From positions 1 to 64,000 of the forward strand of contig CAXKVR010000149.1 in assembly GCA_964058845.1 (NCBI GenBank): DNA of 64,000 nucleotides, written 5' to 3'. A program made the translations under genes and the position numbers. Below the pieces are notes generated by a model. That model worked only from the letters and a program-made list of their open reading frames with translations, ran no database searches and was not told where the DNA came from. Source of the stretch: Carex sylvatica (lineage: Eukaryota > Streptophyta > Magnoliopsida > Poales > Cyperaceae). The stretch's first letter is position 1. Every line of letters begins with the position of its first letter. Positions 24,475 to 35,126 of the stretch are shown piece by piece.

Positions 24475-27400
24475 TCAAATCAAAAACGAAGGAAGGTGGT
24501 GCTCCAAAATCGCAAGAAGCTCCTTGCTCTCACACCTTTTGTCAACAGGCTGGTCAGAGAGACGGCTCACGGCCTCGACCAACTGACCCCTGAGGCTCTG
24601 GGGCAACAAGGGCCCACCAGCCTCCACACACTCTCTATACAAAGGCAAGTATCCTATTGCAGCCACCAACGCCCTTGGCAAATTGCCCAGCCCCACTGGC
24701 ATCTCCCCCCTCTCTACAATCCTCACAAGGTTCACAAAATGCTCCTGCCCGCACCTTAGCCCTTTGGCATAAGCCTCCTCAGACCAGTGCTCTTGCAAAA
24801 ATGCTTTCAACTCCGGCACCACCAACCCGTCCTCCGAACGTGCAATGCTATCTGCCACAGCATAAGTTGCAGAAGGATCACCCAAAAAATCCGACCGAAG
24901 CAAAAACGCAACACCATCAAACGAACGGGGGTTAGAGTTGGACACGGCGCACCTCTCAGCGGCAGCCTTGAGGATCTCAATGCTAAGAGCAGCAAGAACG
25001 TGACGAGGTACATGTGGGAGGAGGAAGGAAACAACAGACAGTTGTGAGGCAGCAGCTGCAGCAGTGAGGGCGAGGCAGAGTTCCATGTCACGGCAGCCGC
25101 GGGACACAAACCAGTGCACCACGGTGAGTGAGCCGCGCTCAGCAGCACGCATTAGTGGGCCCAAGAAGGCAGATGCACCGCCGCCATCAACTAGAAACTC
25201 CATGGTGGGGATTTTGCCATAGTGGGATGCAAAGCCTAATGCCAGGTCCACGTCAATGTCCAAGCTGTTGCGCTGGGCTATCTGAAAATTACAGATAAAT
25301 GCTGCTTAGCTCAAACTTAAAAACTTTTTTTTTTAGTGCAAGTGATGAATAAAGAAATTATGGATAAATGCTGCTTAGCAATCAATGGTTTAATGGACAC
25401 TCTCATCCAAGCAGGTTATCAAGGTCCGCTATGCAGTAGGACTGTTACTTTAAGGTGCTGGTGCTTTTGAGGGAATCATTATTTGCTCCTCTCCTACAAT
25501 ATAGTACATTGGTTAAGGCTCCGAGTTCATTGTACTACGAGAACAGTAAAGTCACCTACCCCAGAGTACCATGTTGTCAACCCCACCGTCCCCGTTCCTC
25601 CCCAGATGCACAAGCTTTCCAGTGGTCAGAAACTGACTAGCATATCCATGAATTTCATTCATAATTAACTTAATGATATATCTTCATCAAATTTGTGGTT
25701 TTTATTGCAATGTTCAACTCACAATAACTTTACAAGTCCATCTACTTCCAAGGAATGCCGTGATATAATTTTATGGGAGAGTGAAATATGACAGTTAAGA
25801 AGAATTGGAGGGTATATATAATAATATCAAGCCTAATTTTTTTTTTTCCGCTCTAATTATTTTTTAAAATTATATACATTTAGAAGCCTTTTAAACAGTT
25901 TCCACTAAAGAGCTAATACGTTAAGTGAAAGTAACAAAAAAAACTGGATGGTTGTGGGTGGTTGAGTAGGTGTGCAGATGAAGAACTGCAATTTCAGTAA
26001 CTCAGAAACAATGCCTCATATGTTTGCCTCAACCATTTTTTTTAATTAAAGGACCCTGGTACATCCCCAGCATCTTTAGATGCTTTTCTCGAGAATTGAA
26101 CCTGCATCTCTCCATAGAGATATGGGGCTCGTGCCAATGTGCTGAGCCCGCGGTTCATGCCTCAATTAACCGTAAACCTTCAATTTTGTAAGTGCAAACA
26201 AAACTCCATCTAAACCAAATAAAGCTCCGCCATATAAAGGAACCTCAAAGCTAAGAACAAACTAAAGAGGAATGGAAAAGCGAAGGGACAAGATGAAAGT
26301 GGCTAAACTGGTCATGGTACATTTACAGAACCAGTGCAGGACCCAACTAAAATACAGAATCCCAAACCTCAAATTATGTGAAATGTCTGGCTTTTAGAAT
26401 GAAAGGAAACTGTAAGAAACACACAAACCTGAAGAAGGATTCGGACGAGCTCGGTGCTCCCAAATCGAGAGGCCTCCAAGAAGCACTGGTTGACATTGTC
26501 AGCACCCCCTTCAACTAGCATCTCCAAGAGCCCCTCAACGGCCTCAGCCGACACGCTGGCTCCCCACCCAGGCTCAAATGAGTTAGAAAACAGTGTTAGG
26601 GGGAAGCATGCCGCATCAAATGCCTCAGTGAAGTCCTTCCCTGTGATTTGGTTGTCTGCCAGGTCAAGAAAGGACTTGAAAGCCGCCATTTGGAGCTGCA
26701 CCTCGATGACAGTCACATGGTGCAGTCCTCTGGGGTTTTTTAATCCTCTCGGGTGAGCATGGGACCCAATGCATCTGAGGGCCCACTCTGTGAACTTTTG
26801 CACCTTTGTGCTGGCTTCAGCTTTTAGAACCTCATCTCCGTGGCATTCTTGCAGGCGCTCATTTAGCCTGAAAAAATGGCACGTTTTCAAATTTTGAACA
26901 AAATTCTTTGAAATTTTTTTCTAGTTAAGTAATGGTGACAGGAAGTCAAGCACAGGCATAGTATAGAATCAAAAAATGAAAATGACTTGGAAACGAACAT
27001 ATTAATTAAGAATCAATTAGATCTAAGAAATCCCAAATTACAGAAACAAAAAAAAAGGCTATCACTAGAGCAAACATAGTTACATACACCATGAACTGAT
27101 TCAATACCAGCATGGTGTTGGTACAAAAAAAATGCAGAGAATTAATTACCTTTGGCCCATGATAGTAACAGCATCAGTCAGGCTCATACTTTTCCCCTGG
27201 CAAGCTGAGACACACGATGCAAGAAATGAGGTTCGTAATGTCGCTCTTGTGAAATCATTCGCACCATTAGATACAATTTTCCTAATCAGACCAGTAATTT
27301 CTTGTAATTCTTCACGGGACATTAAGAACCATATTGAATCAACTGCGATGCATAACACATCATTAAGGGTATGTGCATCGGCCAACAAAATTAATTCTTC

Positions 27401-27703
27401 GGATTTCTCCCAATCGCGCAAGCTCACCGCTTTTTGAAAGGATCGACCAAGCTCAATTCGGTCCTGTCTACTCAATCTTCCTTCTTGGGTTTTTGGTTCT
27501 CTTTCCTTTCTCTCAAATTCAGGTTCTTCGGTGAAATCTGAAGATTGTGATCTGGGTTTCTTTGAGATTTTTGAGATTTGAGAGTCTTTGTGTTGTATTA
27601 GTGGAACTTGGGTGTTGGTATTTGTATCCATCTCCATGTCGGTACACATTTGGTCTGATTGCTCTTCCTCTTTCACAAAAGCCTTGTCGGTATCCATCTC
27701 CAT
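24475..27703 (-). CDS. SKIP35: SKIP35-like ankyrin repeat protein
   Basis: Three coding exons, 27150-27703, 26429-26867 and 24475-25281, join with GT-AG borders and matching phase to 599 residues. The start ATG at 27703 is preceded by an in-frame TAG. The N-terminus is acidic and low-complexity (MEMDTDKAFVKEEE). A helical region follows with RLSRQDRIELGRSFQKAVSL and WEKSEELILLADAHTLNDVL. Ankyrin-like units include VEGGADNVNQCFLEASRFGS and FLVDGGGASAFLGPLMRAAE, plus WFVSRGCRDMELCLALTAAA. The whole matches the plant SKP1-interacting partner 35 family in order and length. Family knowledge: SKIP35 binds ASK/SKP1 proteins and may be part of SCF ubiquitin ligase biology, though it lacks a clear F-box here. 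The gene appears intact. Confidence 0.88.
26035..26162 (-). mobile_element. tRNA-derived SINE in SKIP35 intron 2
   Basis: On the minus strand an A-box-like GGGCTCAGCACATTGGCA is followed by a B-box-like GCAGGTTCAATTCTCGAG and then an A-rich tail near 26037-26045. A short direct repeat GCCTCAA flanks it (about 26028 and 26158). It lies inside the intron 25282-26428, with the splice sites untouched. Confidence 0.55.
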
Positions 27704-28300
27704 CTAATGAAATCAATCACTCACCGATCCCTGGAATCAGAATACAATTGATTCATCTCATCGCCATCAACTGTCATAGCATAGAGAATAAGAATTAAGG
27801 TTAGACTTCTCTTTTTCTTTCACTTTATACCCACCCAACAAACAGAACATAAATGACTGTCGAATAAAAGGAATAGTGTAAACTTAAATTAATAAATTAA
27901 TGACCTTCTAAAAAGGCAAAAGCTTAGAAGCATATATGATATTATATTCCACTAATCTGTTAATTGCCTATTTTTCTTCACCAGCAAAAATAAATCCAAT
28001 TTACAAAACACCGTCAATCAAGCAATCGAAAAAAAATTAAAATCATCAAAGCGATGTGCGAGATATACAAGCAACTAAAACTTAAAAACTTATAACGATA
28101 GGAAGATAAATTGAAAATAATGAGGAACATATCGACACTCACCACCCGAAATTTCCAGATGTGCAAGTACTGGTACAGCCGATTGAACAAAACTTCTTCC
28201 CGATCTAAGAACTTCTTTCATCACCCATATAAGAGGATCAATCGAGCTGAGAAGGAGCTGAATGGAAATGGTAAGCGATGATGTATTGGTTGTACGGAGA
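27704..28300 (-). promoter_or_regulatory. SKIP35: SKIP35 5'UTR with a leader intron
   Basis: On the minus strand a strong donor (GGGTG|GTGAGT, exon edge 28143) and acceptor (TGATTCCAG|GGATCGG, exon edge 27730) define a likely 5'UTR intron at 27731-28142. This puts the noncoding first exon at about 28143-28280 and the promoter upstream of that. The region 28540-28585 upstream is GA/CT-rich. Confidence 0.55.
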
Positions 28301-30013
28301 AAACCCTAAAAAAGAGGAGGGAATCCTTGGGAGAAACCAACCCAATTGAGGCCAACCACCGAAAAAGTAATATTAAGTAATTAAGAATGTATTTTCATGT
28401 AAGACGCCATGATCGTACCGGGCAGGAAGAAACAGGAATAATTAAAGGAGCTTTTTTTAATGGAAGAATCAAGAGAAGGGAGCAACAACTTGTTGTAAAA
28501 AATTATAAGCAACAGGAGCGCGACAGAGAGTGGTGGTGGGAATAAAAGAGGAGAGAGAGGGAGAGAGGGGGAGGAGAGAGACCCAACGATCGGAATCTTG
28601 GAACAATCTCTCCTGTGGTTGGAGAACAAATATTACAAAATTAGTAGAAATTGTTTTTTTTAGTAGTAAGTAGTAACTTTTTCTGTCCAACCAAAGAAAG
28701 TTAGTAAATATTTTGTAAGAGAGAGAAGAGACGGAGGGAAAAGTGAGCTGTTTTGTTGGGCATTGCAAATTTTGTTTATTTTGTTCAATATTTGATGGAG
28801 ATGGGCGCTACTGTTTTATTTTTAAGTCCGGCTGTGGCGCTCCAATTTGCACCCATATAAAGCTTTAGGGCCTGTTCGGATGCCTCTAAACCTATAGGAA
28901 TTGAAAGGATTTTGAGGCCAGTAGAAAAAAATTCCACTGCACCGTTCGGTTGCATATTTCTACAGAGATGGGATTGAGTTATGTTCTCATTTTTGAACCC
29001 AACTCTTTGTTATTTGATGGGAATAAAAAAATTTTGATCAGGTTGCATTTTTTTCTTTCCCAAATGTTATTGTTCTCTCTCTTTCTTCATTAGACAATAT
29101 TAATCCATGGCAATGATGACATGCTGATATTTATTTTATTCTTTAGATAACATGGTTGCTATGTGAGCATACAAAAAAAAAGTTGTGATATCATCTCTAT
29201 TTTTTTAGTTGTAATAATTATTATGTTAAGTCAGCAACTTCAATAATTATTTTTGAAAATTTCTTAATTCTATATGTATTTAAACAAATTACAAAATTTA
29301 GACTTTATTGGATTGTTTATATTTATGAATATAAACAAGTTATTATGCATACAAACTATAACAATTAAATTTTTTCACATAATTTAATTTTTTAATTATA
29401 ATAGAACATTCTCACTGTATAAAAGAACATTTTCACATAATTTTTTAATTTTTTAACTATAAGAAATTTCATTCATTTTTTTTTCTGTTTCCTCCTGCTG
29501 CTGTCAAATTTCATTTTCAGACAGTGATTGATTTTTATAGAGTGATTTTCTTCCTTTATTTCACTCTCATGAAAGTGAGAGTCACCTTCCACAATGCTAC
29601 CACCAAACTCCAATCCTTTTCTCTGGTGAGGTCTAACGCCTTACTCTGAGCTTCTATATGGCCCACCTCAATAATTACATAGCCTCTCTTTATTCAAGCT
29701 CTTGTGTGGTCATAATATTGTACACCTCTGTGTGGTCAAGTTGAATATACGGACCTCGGAGAAGGGCCCCACCTCCATCGGACGTCAACGCCGATGCTTT
29801 TCCTCTTTTGAGGAAATGAAATGGAAAGGAAAAAATTAAAAAGCAAGGCTAAAAACAATGCTTTTCCTCTTTTCATATACCGTATTCTATATATAATTTT
29901 GATTTTTAGATTGATAATTTTGATATGACTTACAATACTTGTTCATACCAGTGTTGTAAAAAACGATCTTAATTACTGTTTAATCGTTAACGGCGGTCCA
30001 ACTGTTACAAATA
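28300..30013. other. SKIP35 upstream region and AT-rich spacer
   Basis: Promoter side of SKIP35, then noncoding sequence. A MITE-type end (agggcctgttcggatgcctc) occurs at 28867; its partner end was not found. No supported gene. Confidence 0.4.
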
Positions 30014-30021
30014 TACTTTTG

Positions 30022-30200
30022 CCGGCCTTTTTTATTAATACCCAAAAAACAAAACTAAATTTTAAAAATAATCTTGACAAAAAATTTTTTTTAAAAATAA
30101 CCCAACCGCCCGGGCCCGGGGCGGCCCAAAATACAAGCGATCCGCCTGGGCCTCGGGCGGGTCACAGGGAGAGCAAACCGCCCCCACAGCGGGCGGTCCA
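30022..30200. repeat. Left terminal inverted repeat of the MULE
   Basis: Matches the complement of 39730-39907 with a handful of differences, mostly in the A/T run near 30085. The last shared bases are gggcggtcca. GC content jumps well above that of the surroundings, a feature seen in many MULE ends. Confidence 0.93.
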
Positions 30201-30779
30201 CTATGCATTCAACTACCCCCTTCTCTGTCTTCTCTCCCTTCTCTGTCTCCCCTCCGCATCAGAAAAAAAAAGAGAAAAAAAAAACGAAGTCAGAGAGCGA
30301 TTTTACTGTTTGAGAGAGGCGATTTTACTGTAGCAGAAGGTATTTTTTTATTTATTTTTTAATTATAGTAATTACTGTTCTATTATCTGTAACTACTGTA
30401 ACTATCGTAATTACTGTAGCAAAGGTTTTTTTTTTTTTTCTAATTAGATTACTGTACCCGTTATAATACCATATTTCTTAATGAAAACCAACTAATTTTT
30501 TTTTCCATTTCTTAATTTTTTTTAATTTCATTTATTCAGAAATAATTTGATTAATTAATTATTGATTTTCAACAATCTAAAGTTCTATACATTGATTGAG
30601 TTATATATTTATCTTCTTCTTTTTCAATTTATTCAATTTTTTTTTTAAATTAAACTCAAAAATTGATTGAAGCGAATCTCAGATATCTTTATCTATTATT
30701 GATGTACAATTACTGTAATACTTATAAAATTATTTTTGAAATGTAGTTTGGTAAGGAAAAGAAGTTAGTTGCATTGTAT

Positions 30780-33700
30780 ATGGGCGGCAAGTTACAAAAG
30801 AGTGAAGATGGCGTGCAGTACACGAAAGATGCTGCATTTGGCTTCGAGATTAATGAAAATACCACATTTCAGGCACTTAAAGAGCTAATATACGAAAAGA
30901 CTGCTGTAAACCCCAACAGGTATGAAATAGAATTAGCTACACGGATTGACAACTCACGTGGGGTGGGGGGTAGACCTTACTTTGTGAGGTTTCCAATAAC
31001 AGATGCGAATTTGTGGAGAGTTGTGTACACTCAAATTGCGGCCAGTGGGGTCCAGGTAATGGACATATATTCGAAGAGGGTTCCCCGGGCTAGGGCTAGA
31101 CCTTCAAGTACGACTAGGGCTGGACCTTCAGGTTATGAAAATTCAGGTTATGACAGCCAGGGGTACCAGCAGGACTCCCCATATGACAGCCAGGGGTACC
31201 ACCAGCACTCCCCATATGACAGCCAGGGGTACCACCAGCACTCCCCATATGACAACCAGGGGTACCACCAGCACTCCCCTTATGACAACCAGGGGTACCA
31301 CCAGCACTCCCCTTATGACAACCAGGGGTACCACAACTCCCATGAAAATATTGAAGAGTTACCACCACCACCCAGACAGACACCCATAATCCCTAGATTT
31401 CCAACTATGCCAGAGTCAGGACCGGTACCCGTTAATCGAACTGATATTGATATTAATGTTGATGCTATTGATGCCATACCAGAAAGGGAGATGGAAACGG
31501 GGGATGAATACCAAGGGGTTTGGGAATCTGATGACTTATCAGATGGTGATGCAAATGTACTAGGTTTATCCAGGGCAGAAAAATTCCCGATTAGAGGTCG
31601 GGGAAATAAGCATCCGGTCACCACATTCAACGATACTACAGCTTTCGAAGAGGCAGACATTAGTTTCTTTGGTCCTCGTGTTAAATACAATCAGGAACTT
31701 GCCGCAGGGCAACTTTATACAAACATAGACGAACTTGTAAAGAAAATCAATGAGACCCATGTTCACGGCAACTGGGAATATAAAATAAACAAAAGGGAGC
31801 GAACACGGTTAGTTGTGCTATGTAAAACTCACCCGCGGTGTGAGTTCCGCCTGTATGCAACCCCTGCGGGTTCAGGGGAAGCATGGATGATTAGGAAGTG
31901 TGAACCACCTCACACGTGTAAGTCTGCATCCACAAGGACATACCATGCACAGCTGACGGCATCACTAATTGCCGATGCAATTGAGGAGGACATTAAGTTG
32001 GATCCATCGATGAGCATCAAGGCGGTGGCTAGAACCGTGAGACACAAATACAAATATGTAACCCCAAAATACAACAGGCTGTGGAGAGGTCGTGAACTTG
32101 CGGTTTGCAGAATATTCGGTAGTTGGAAGGATTCATACGGCTATCTGGCACCATTGCTCCAGGCCATGGCAAGTACAAACGTCGGGACCGCATATGAACG
32201 ATGGCATGGCCCTTTTTTTGATAAGGATGGAGTACTAATAGAGGGAGCTCAACAATTCAAGGGCATAGCATGGGCTTTTGGGGCTTGTATCCAAGCTGTG
32301 CCATACATCAGACCCGTTATCAGCATTGATGCATGCTTCACGTCCGGCCGTTATGAGGGGAGGCTACTGATAGCATGTGCATATGATGCTGAGAACCAGT
32401 TGTTGCCTTTGGCCTTTGCAATTGTTCAGAAAGAGGATGATGAGAACTGGGGATTCTTTATGCAGTTTTTAAGGAGACGTGTGATTGGAGAAGGAAAATT
32501 TTTCTGTGTGATATCAGACCAGCACAAAGGAATAAAATATGTTTTTGATCGTGAAGATTACGGTTGGTCAACGCGTACTGGGCAGTGTGTGCACAGGTTG
32601 TGTATGCAACACGTTGCGGAGAACCTTTCCAAGGCAACCGGAAATGACAAGTGGGTTCTAGAAACATTTAGACAAAATTGCAGAAAGAAAAAGCCGAGAA
32701 GGGTGGTAGAGATGAGTAGAAATTTTGCAAAGGTATATATATTTCAATTGTGTACATATATTATTGTATTTTTCGAAAACTATTTTTTAAGTACAATTAT
32801 TTACTCATATTATTTTATTTTCTTATTTTTTTTAGTACATGCCAAAGGCAAATCTCTACTTAATGAAGGTGGGCAAAAATAATCCCAGAGATGTAAACGA
32901 AGATGCAGCATACGAGAAAATATATCAATCCCGTGATGGAGGTTGGCGTTGGGGAATTATGACCACCAACGGGTCAGAGTCGCTGAATGCAGTCTTCAAG
33001 CAGAGTCGGATGTTGCCTGTGGCTGCAGTTGTAGAAGACACATTCTACAAGTTAAATGCCTGGTTTCAAGAACGGCGTGCTAAGGCCGCAGAATTAATAA
33101 GAATGAACCAGTCATTTTCAACAAGGGTGGAGGAGAAACTAAGACAACACAGGGACAAAGGTGCAACTATGACCGTGATCCCGATGGGTAATGATGGTAC
33201 TGAATTCGAAGTGCAAAATCCAAATGAATACGTTCCTACCAGTCGCAAACCAGATGGCACTATAGAGTTTATGAAGAGGGCTTGCAAGTACGTGGTTAAA
33301 TTCGGAGATGCCAGGGCGGTAACCTATACATGCCAAGGACTCCAACTAAGTCACATACCCTGTAGTCACGTGATGGCTGTATGCCGAGTGAGGAACTACT
33401 GTGAGGACCACTATGTTGCTGACATGTATCGTACCGATTACCTTGTTTCCACTTGGGGTGGATCTTTCCATTCTTATCCCGATCAGCATAAGTGGCCTGC
33501 ATATGTCGGTGATAGAATACTTCCTTCAGAATGATGGATAAGAAAGGGGAGGATGAGACACAAGCGTGTTGTAATGACCATGGACGAGATGGGTGGTAGG
33601 CGACCGTCGGGAAATCGGGCTCGCCGTTCTGTTTCTGACAGGCGCACGGCAGGTATGTAGCATTGTACGAAAATCATTTATGATCTTATTATATTACTAA

Positions 33701-33917
33701 CTGAATTGTGTTCCTATGTTCAGATGCCATAAACGAGCACAACGAAAGAGAAAATGCTAGAGTTGTTGCTGAAGCAACTGGTAGAACAGAACATCCCCCT
33801 CCTCCAAGCCAATCATCTAGTTGCCAAGCCTCTACAAGTAATGCCGCACCTGCAGTTGGTACCAGTAGAACTAGACGCATCATTGGTTTTTTGAGACGTG
33901 GTGGAAGGGGCAGATAA
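30780..33917 (+). pseudogene. MuDR-type transposase, nonsense-mutated
   Basis: Exon 1 runs 30780-32732 and exon 2 from 32836, joined at AAG|TAC; the frame reaches a TGA at 33532-33534 (883 residues). The same frame then continues through WIRKGRMRHKRVVMTMDEM to a good donor at 33652 and a third exon 33724-33917 (DAINEHNEREN... to TAA). The TGA is therefore an internal stop. Layout: PB1-like N-terminus (1-105); Tyr/Gly/Gln/Ser-rich 11-residue repeats (124-188); MuDR DNA-binding domain (~295-365); DDE core with D517 (SIDACF), D580 (ISDQHKG) and a candidate E699 (NGSESLN); SWIM-like zinc knuckle (C817, C827, H829) in which the usual first Cys of CxC is Tyr. An upstream exon joining at 30744 (FGKEKKLVALYMGG) is possible. 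Confidence 0.9.
31149..31345 (+). repeat. 33 bp coding tandem repeat (YDSQGYHQHSP)
   Basis: Six consecutive 33 bp units encode variants of YDSQGYHQHSP inside the transposase. Changes between units are few (Ser/Asn, Gln/His), so the array expanded recently. The composition is low-complexity and rich in Tyr, Gly, Gln and Ser. Confidence 0.92.
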
Positions 33918-34012
33918 ACCTGCTATTGTGTGAAGATATTTGTGTTGTGTGAACTTATTTGTTTGGTTCGAGCTAAATTATGAAATAGAATTGTGTTGTT
34001 GAACTTTAATAT

Positions 34013-34872
34013 ACCTAGAATCAAGTTACTGCGGTTGTTTGGCTTTTCAAAGCAGAAAATGATGCAAAATAGCAAAAATACCCTCCAGTGCGGATCAGCT
34101 ACCCGCACTGCGGACCAGCCCAGCCGCACTCACTGCCAGAGAAAAAGTCCGAGCCTAGTGCGGACGCACTGAGGCCAGTGCGGATGAGTCCAGCCGCATT
34201 CAGGACTTGGCCAAAATTCAGAAAGTTTCAGAGAAGCAGAACCCATCCGCAGTGCGGGTCATCCATCCGCAGTTGCACCCGCACTGGACCAAATTTACAC
34301 AGGTTAAAAGAGGAAACTTGTCCCAGTGCGGGTGAAGCCACCCGTAGTGCGGGTCATCCATCCGCACTGGACCCCACCAACATGAAATTTGCATATGTTA
34401 AAAAAGGAAATACCCCTAGTGCAGGTGAAGTCATCCGCAGTGCGGTCATACATCCGCACTGGACCTCGCACCCAGAGAAATTTACCTAAGTTAAAAAAGG
34501 AAACTTGTGCCAGTGCGGGTGAATCCACCCGTAGTGCGGGTCATACATCCGCACTGGACCTCGCACCCAGAGAAATTTACCTAAGTTAAAAAAGGAAACT
34601 TGTGCCAGTGCGGGTGAATCCACCCGCAGTGCGGGTCAGCCATCCGCACTGGACCCCCACCCAGAGAAATTCTGGGTCCTGAGTGCGGATGGATGATCCG
34701 CACTGGGGGATATTTTTGCTATTTTGCATCATTTCCTGCATTGAAAAGCCAAATAACCGCAGTAATTTGATTCTAGGTGTATTTTAATCACTTTATATTA
34801 TAAATACAAGATAATTGGTATTATTTCATGGTAAAATCTAGATCAAATGTGTATATAATTTATGCTTATCAG
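34013..34872. repeat. Fold-back LTR fragment with palindromic minisatellite
   Basis: Two inverted arms (34013-34095 and about 34700-34775) share CTAGAATCAAGTTACTGCGG and the next ~60 bp. The right arm runs on to the LTR terminus ending TATGCTTATCA at 34872, the same end as the solo LTR at 55337. Between the arms about five ~90 bp units each hold paired cagtgcgggtga / catccgcactgg motifs separated by a gttaaaaaaggaaact spacer. It lies in the spacer between transposase and PMD gene. It appears to be two pieces of one LTR family in opposite orientation. Confidence 0.75.
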
Positions 34873-35126
34873 TTTGAACTAAATTATGAACTTTAATTGT
34901 GTTTTCTGAACTTGAATTGTAATTTTGGGCTTTTAATATGATATGTAATATTTTGATTTGTTATGATTACGTAGTAACTAATGAGTAAAAACGACGAAAT
35001 GTAAAGTAAATAAAAGATAAAAGCCAACATGAAATATAAAATAAAACAAACCCAGACATCTAACACAACAGTCTGAAACTCAAAATACTATAGTCAGACC
35101 TATATCACAATTAAAAAAATCTGCAA

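Noticed and set aside
24496..25148. Other-frame open readings over the SKIP35 last exon
   Set aside because: They are shadows of the GC-rich third exon; only the minus-strand ankyrin frame has family motifs and splice support.
25490..25560. tRNA-like phrase in SKIP35 intron 2
   Set aside because: An A-box-like gttaaggctccgagttcat is present but no convincing B box, tail or target duplication could be found.
34230..34700. CRISPR-like spaced repeats
   Set aside because: The units are long, imperfect and nearly continuous, spacers are themselves conserved, and the setting is a plant transposon. It is a minisatellite in LTR-derived DNA.
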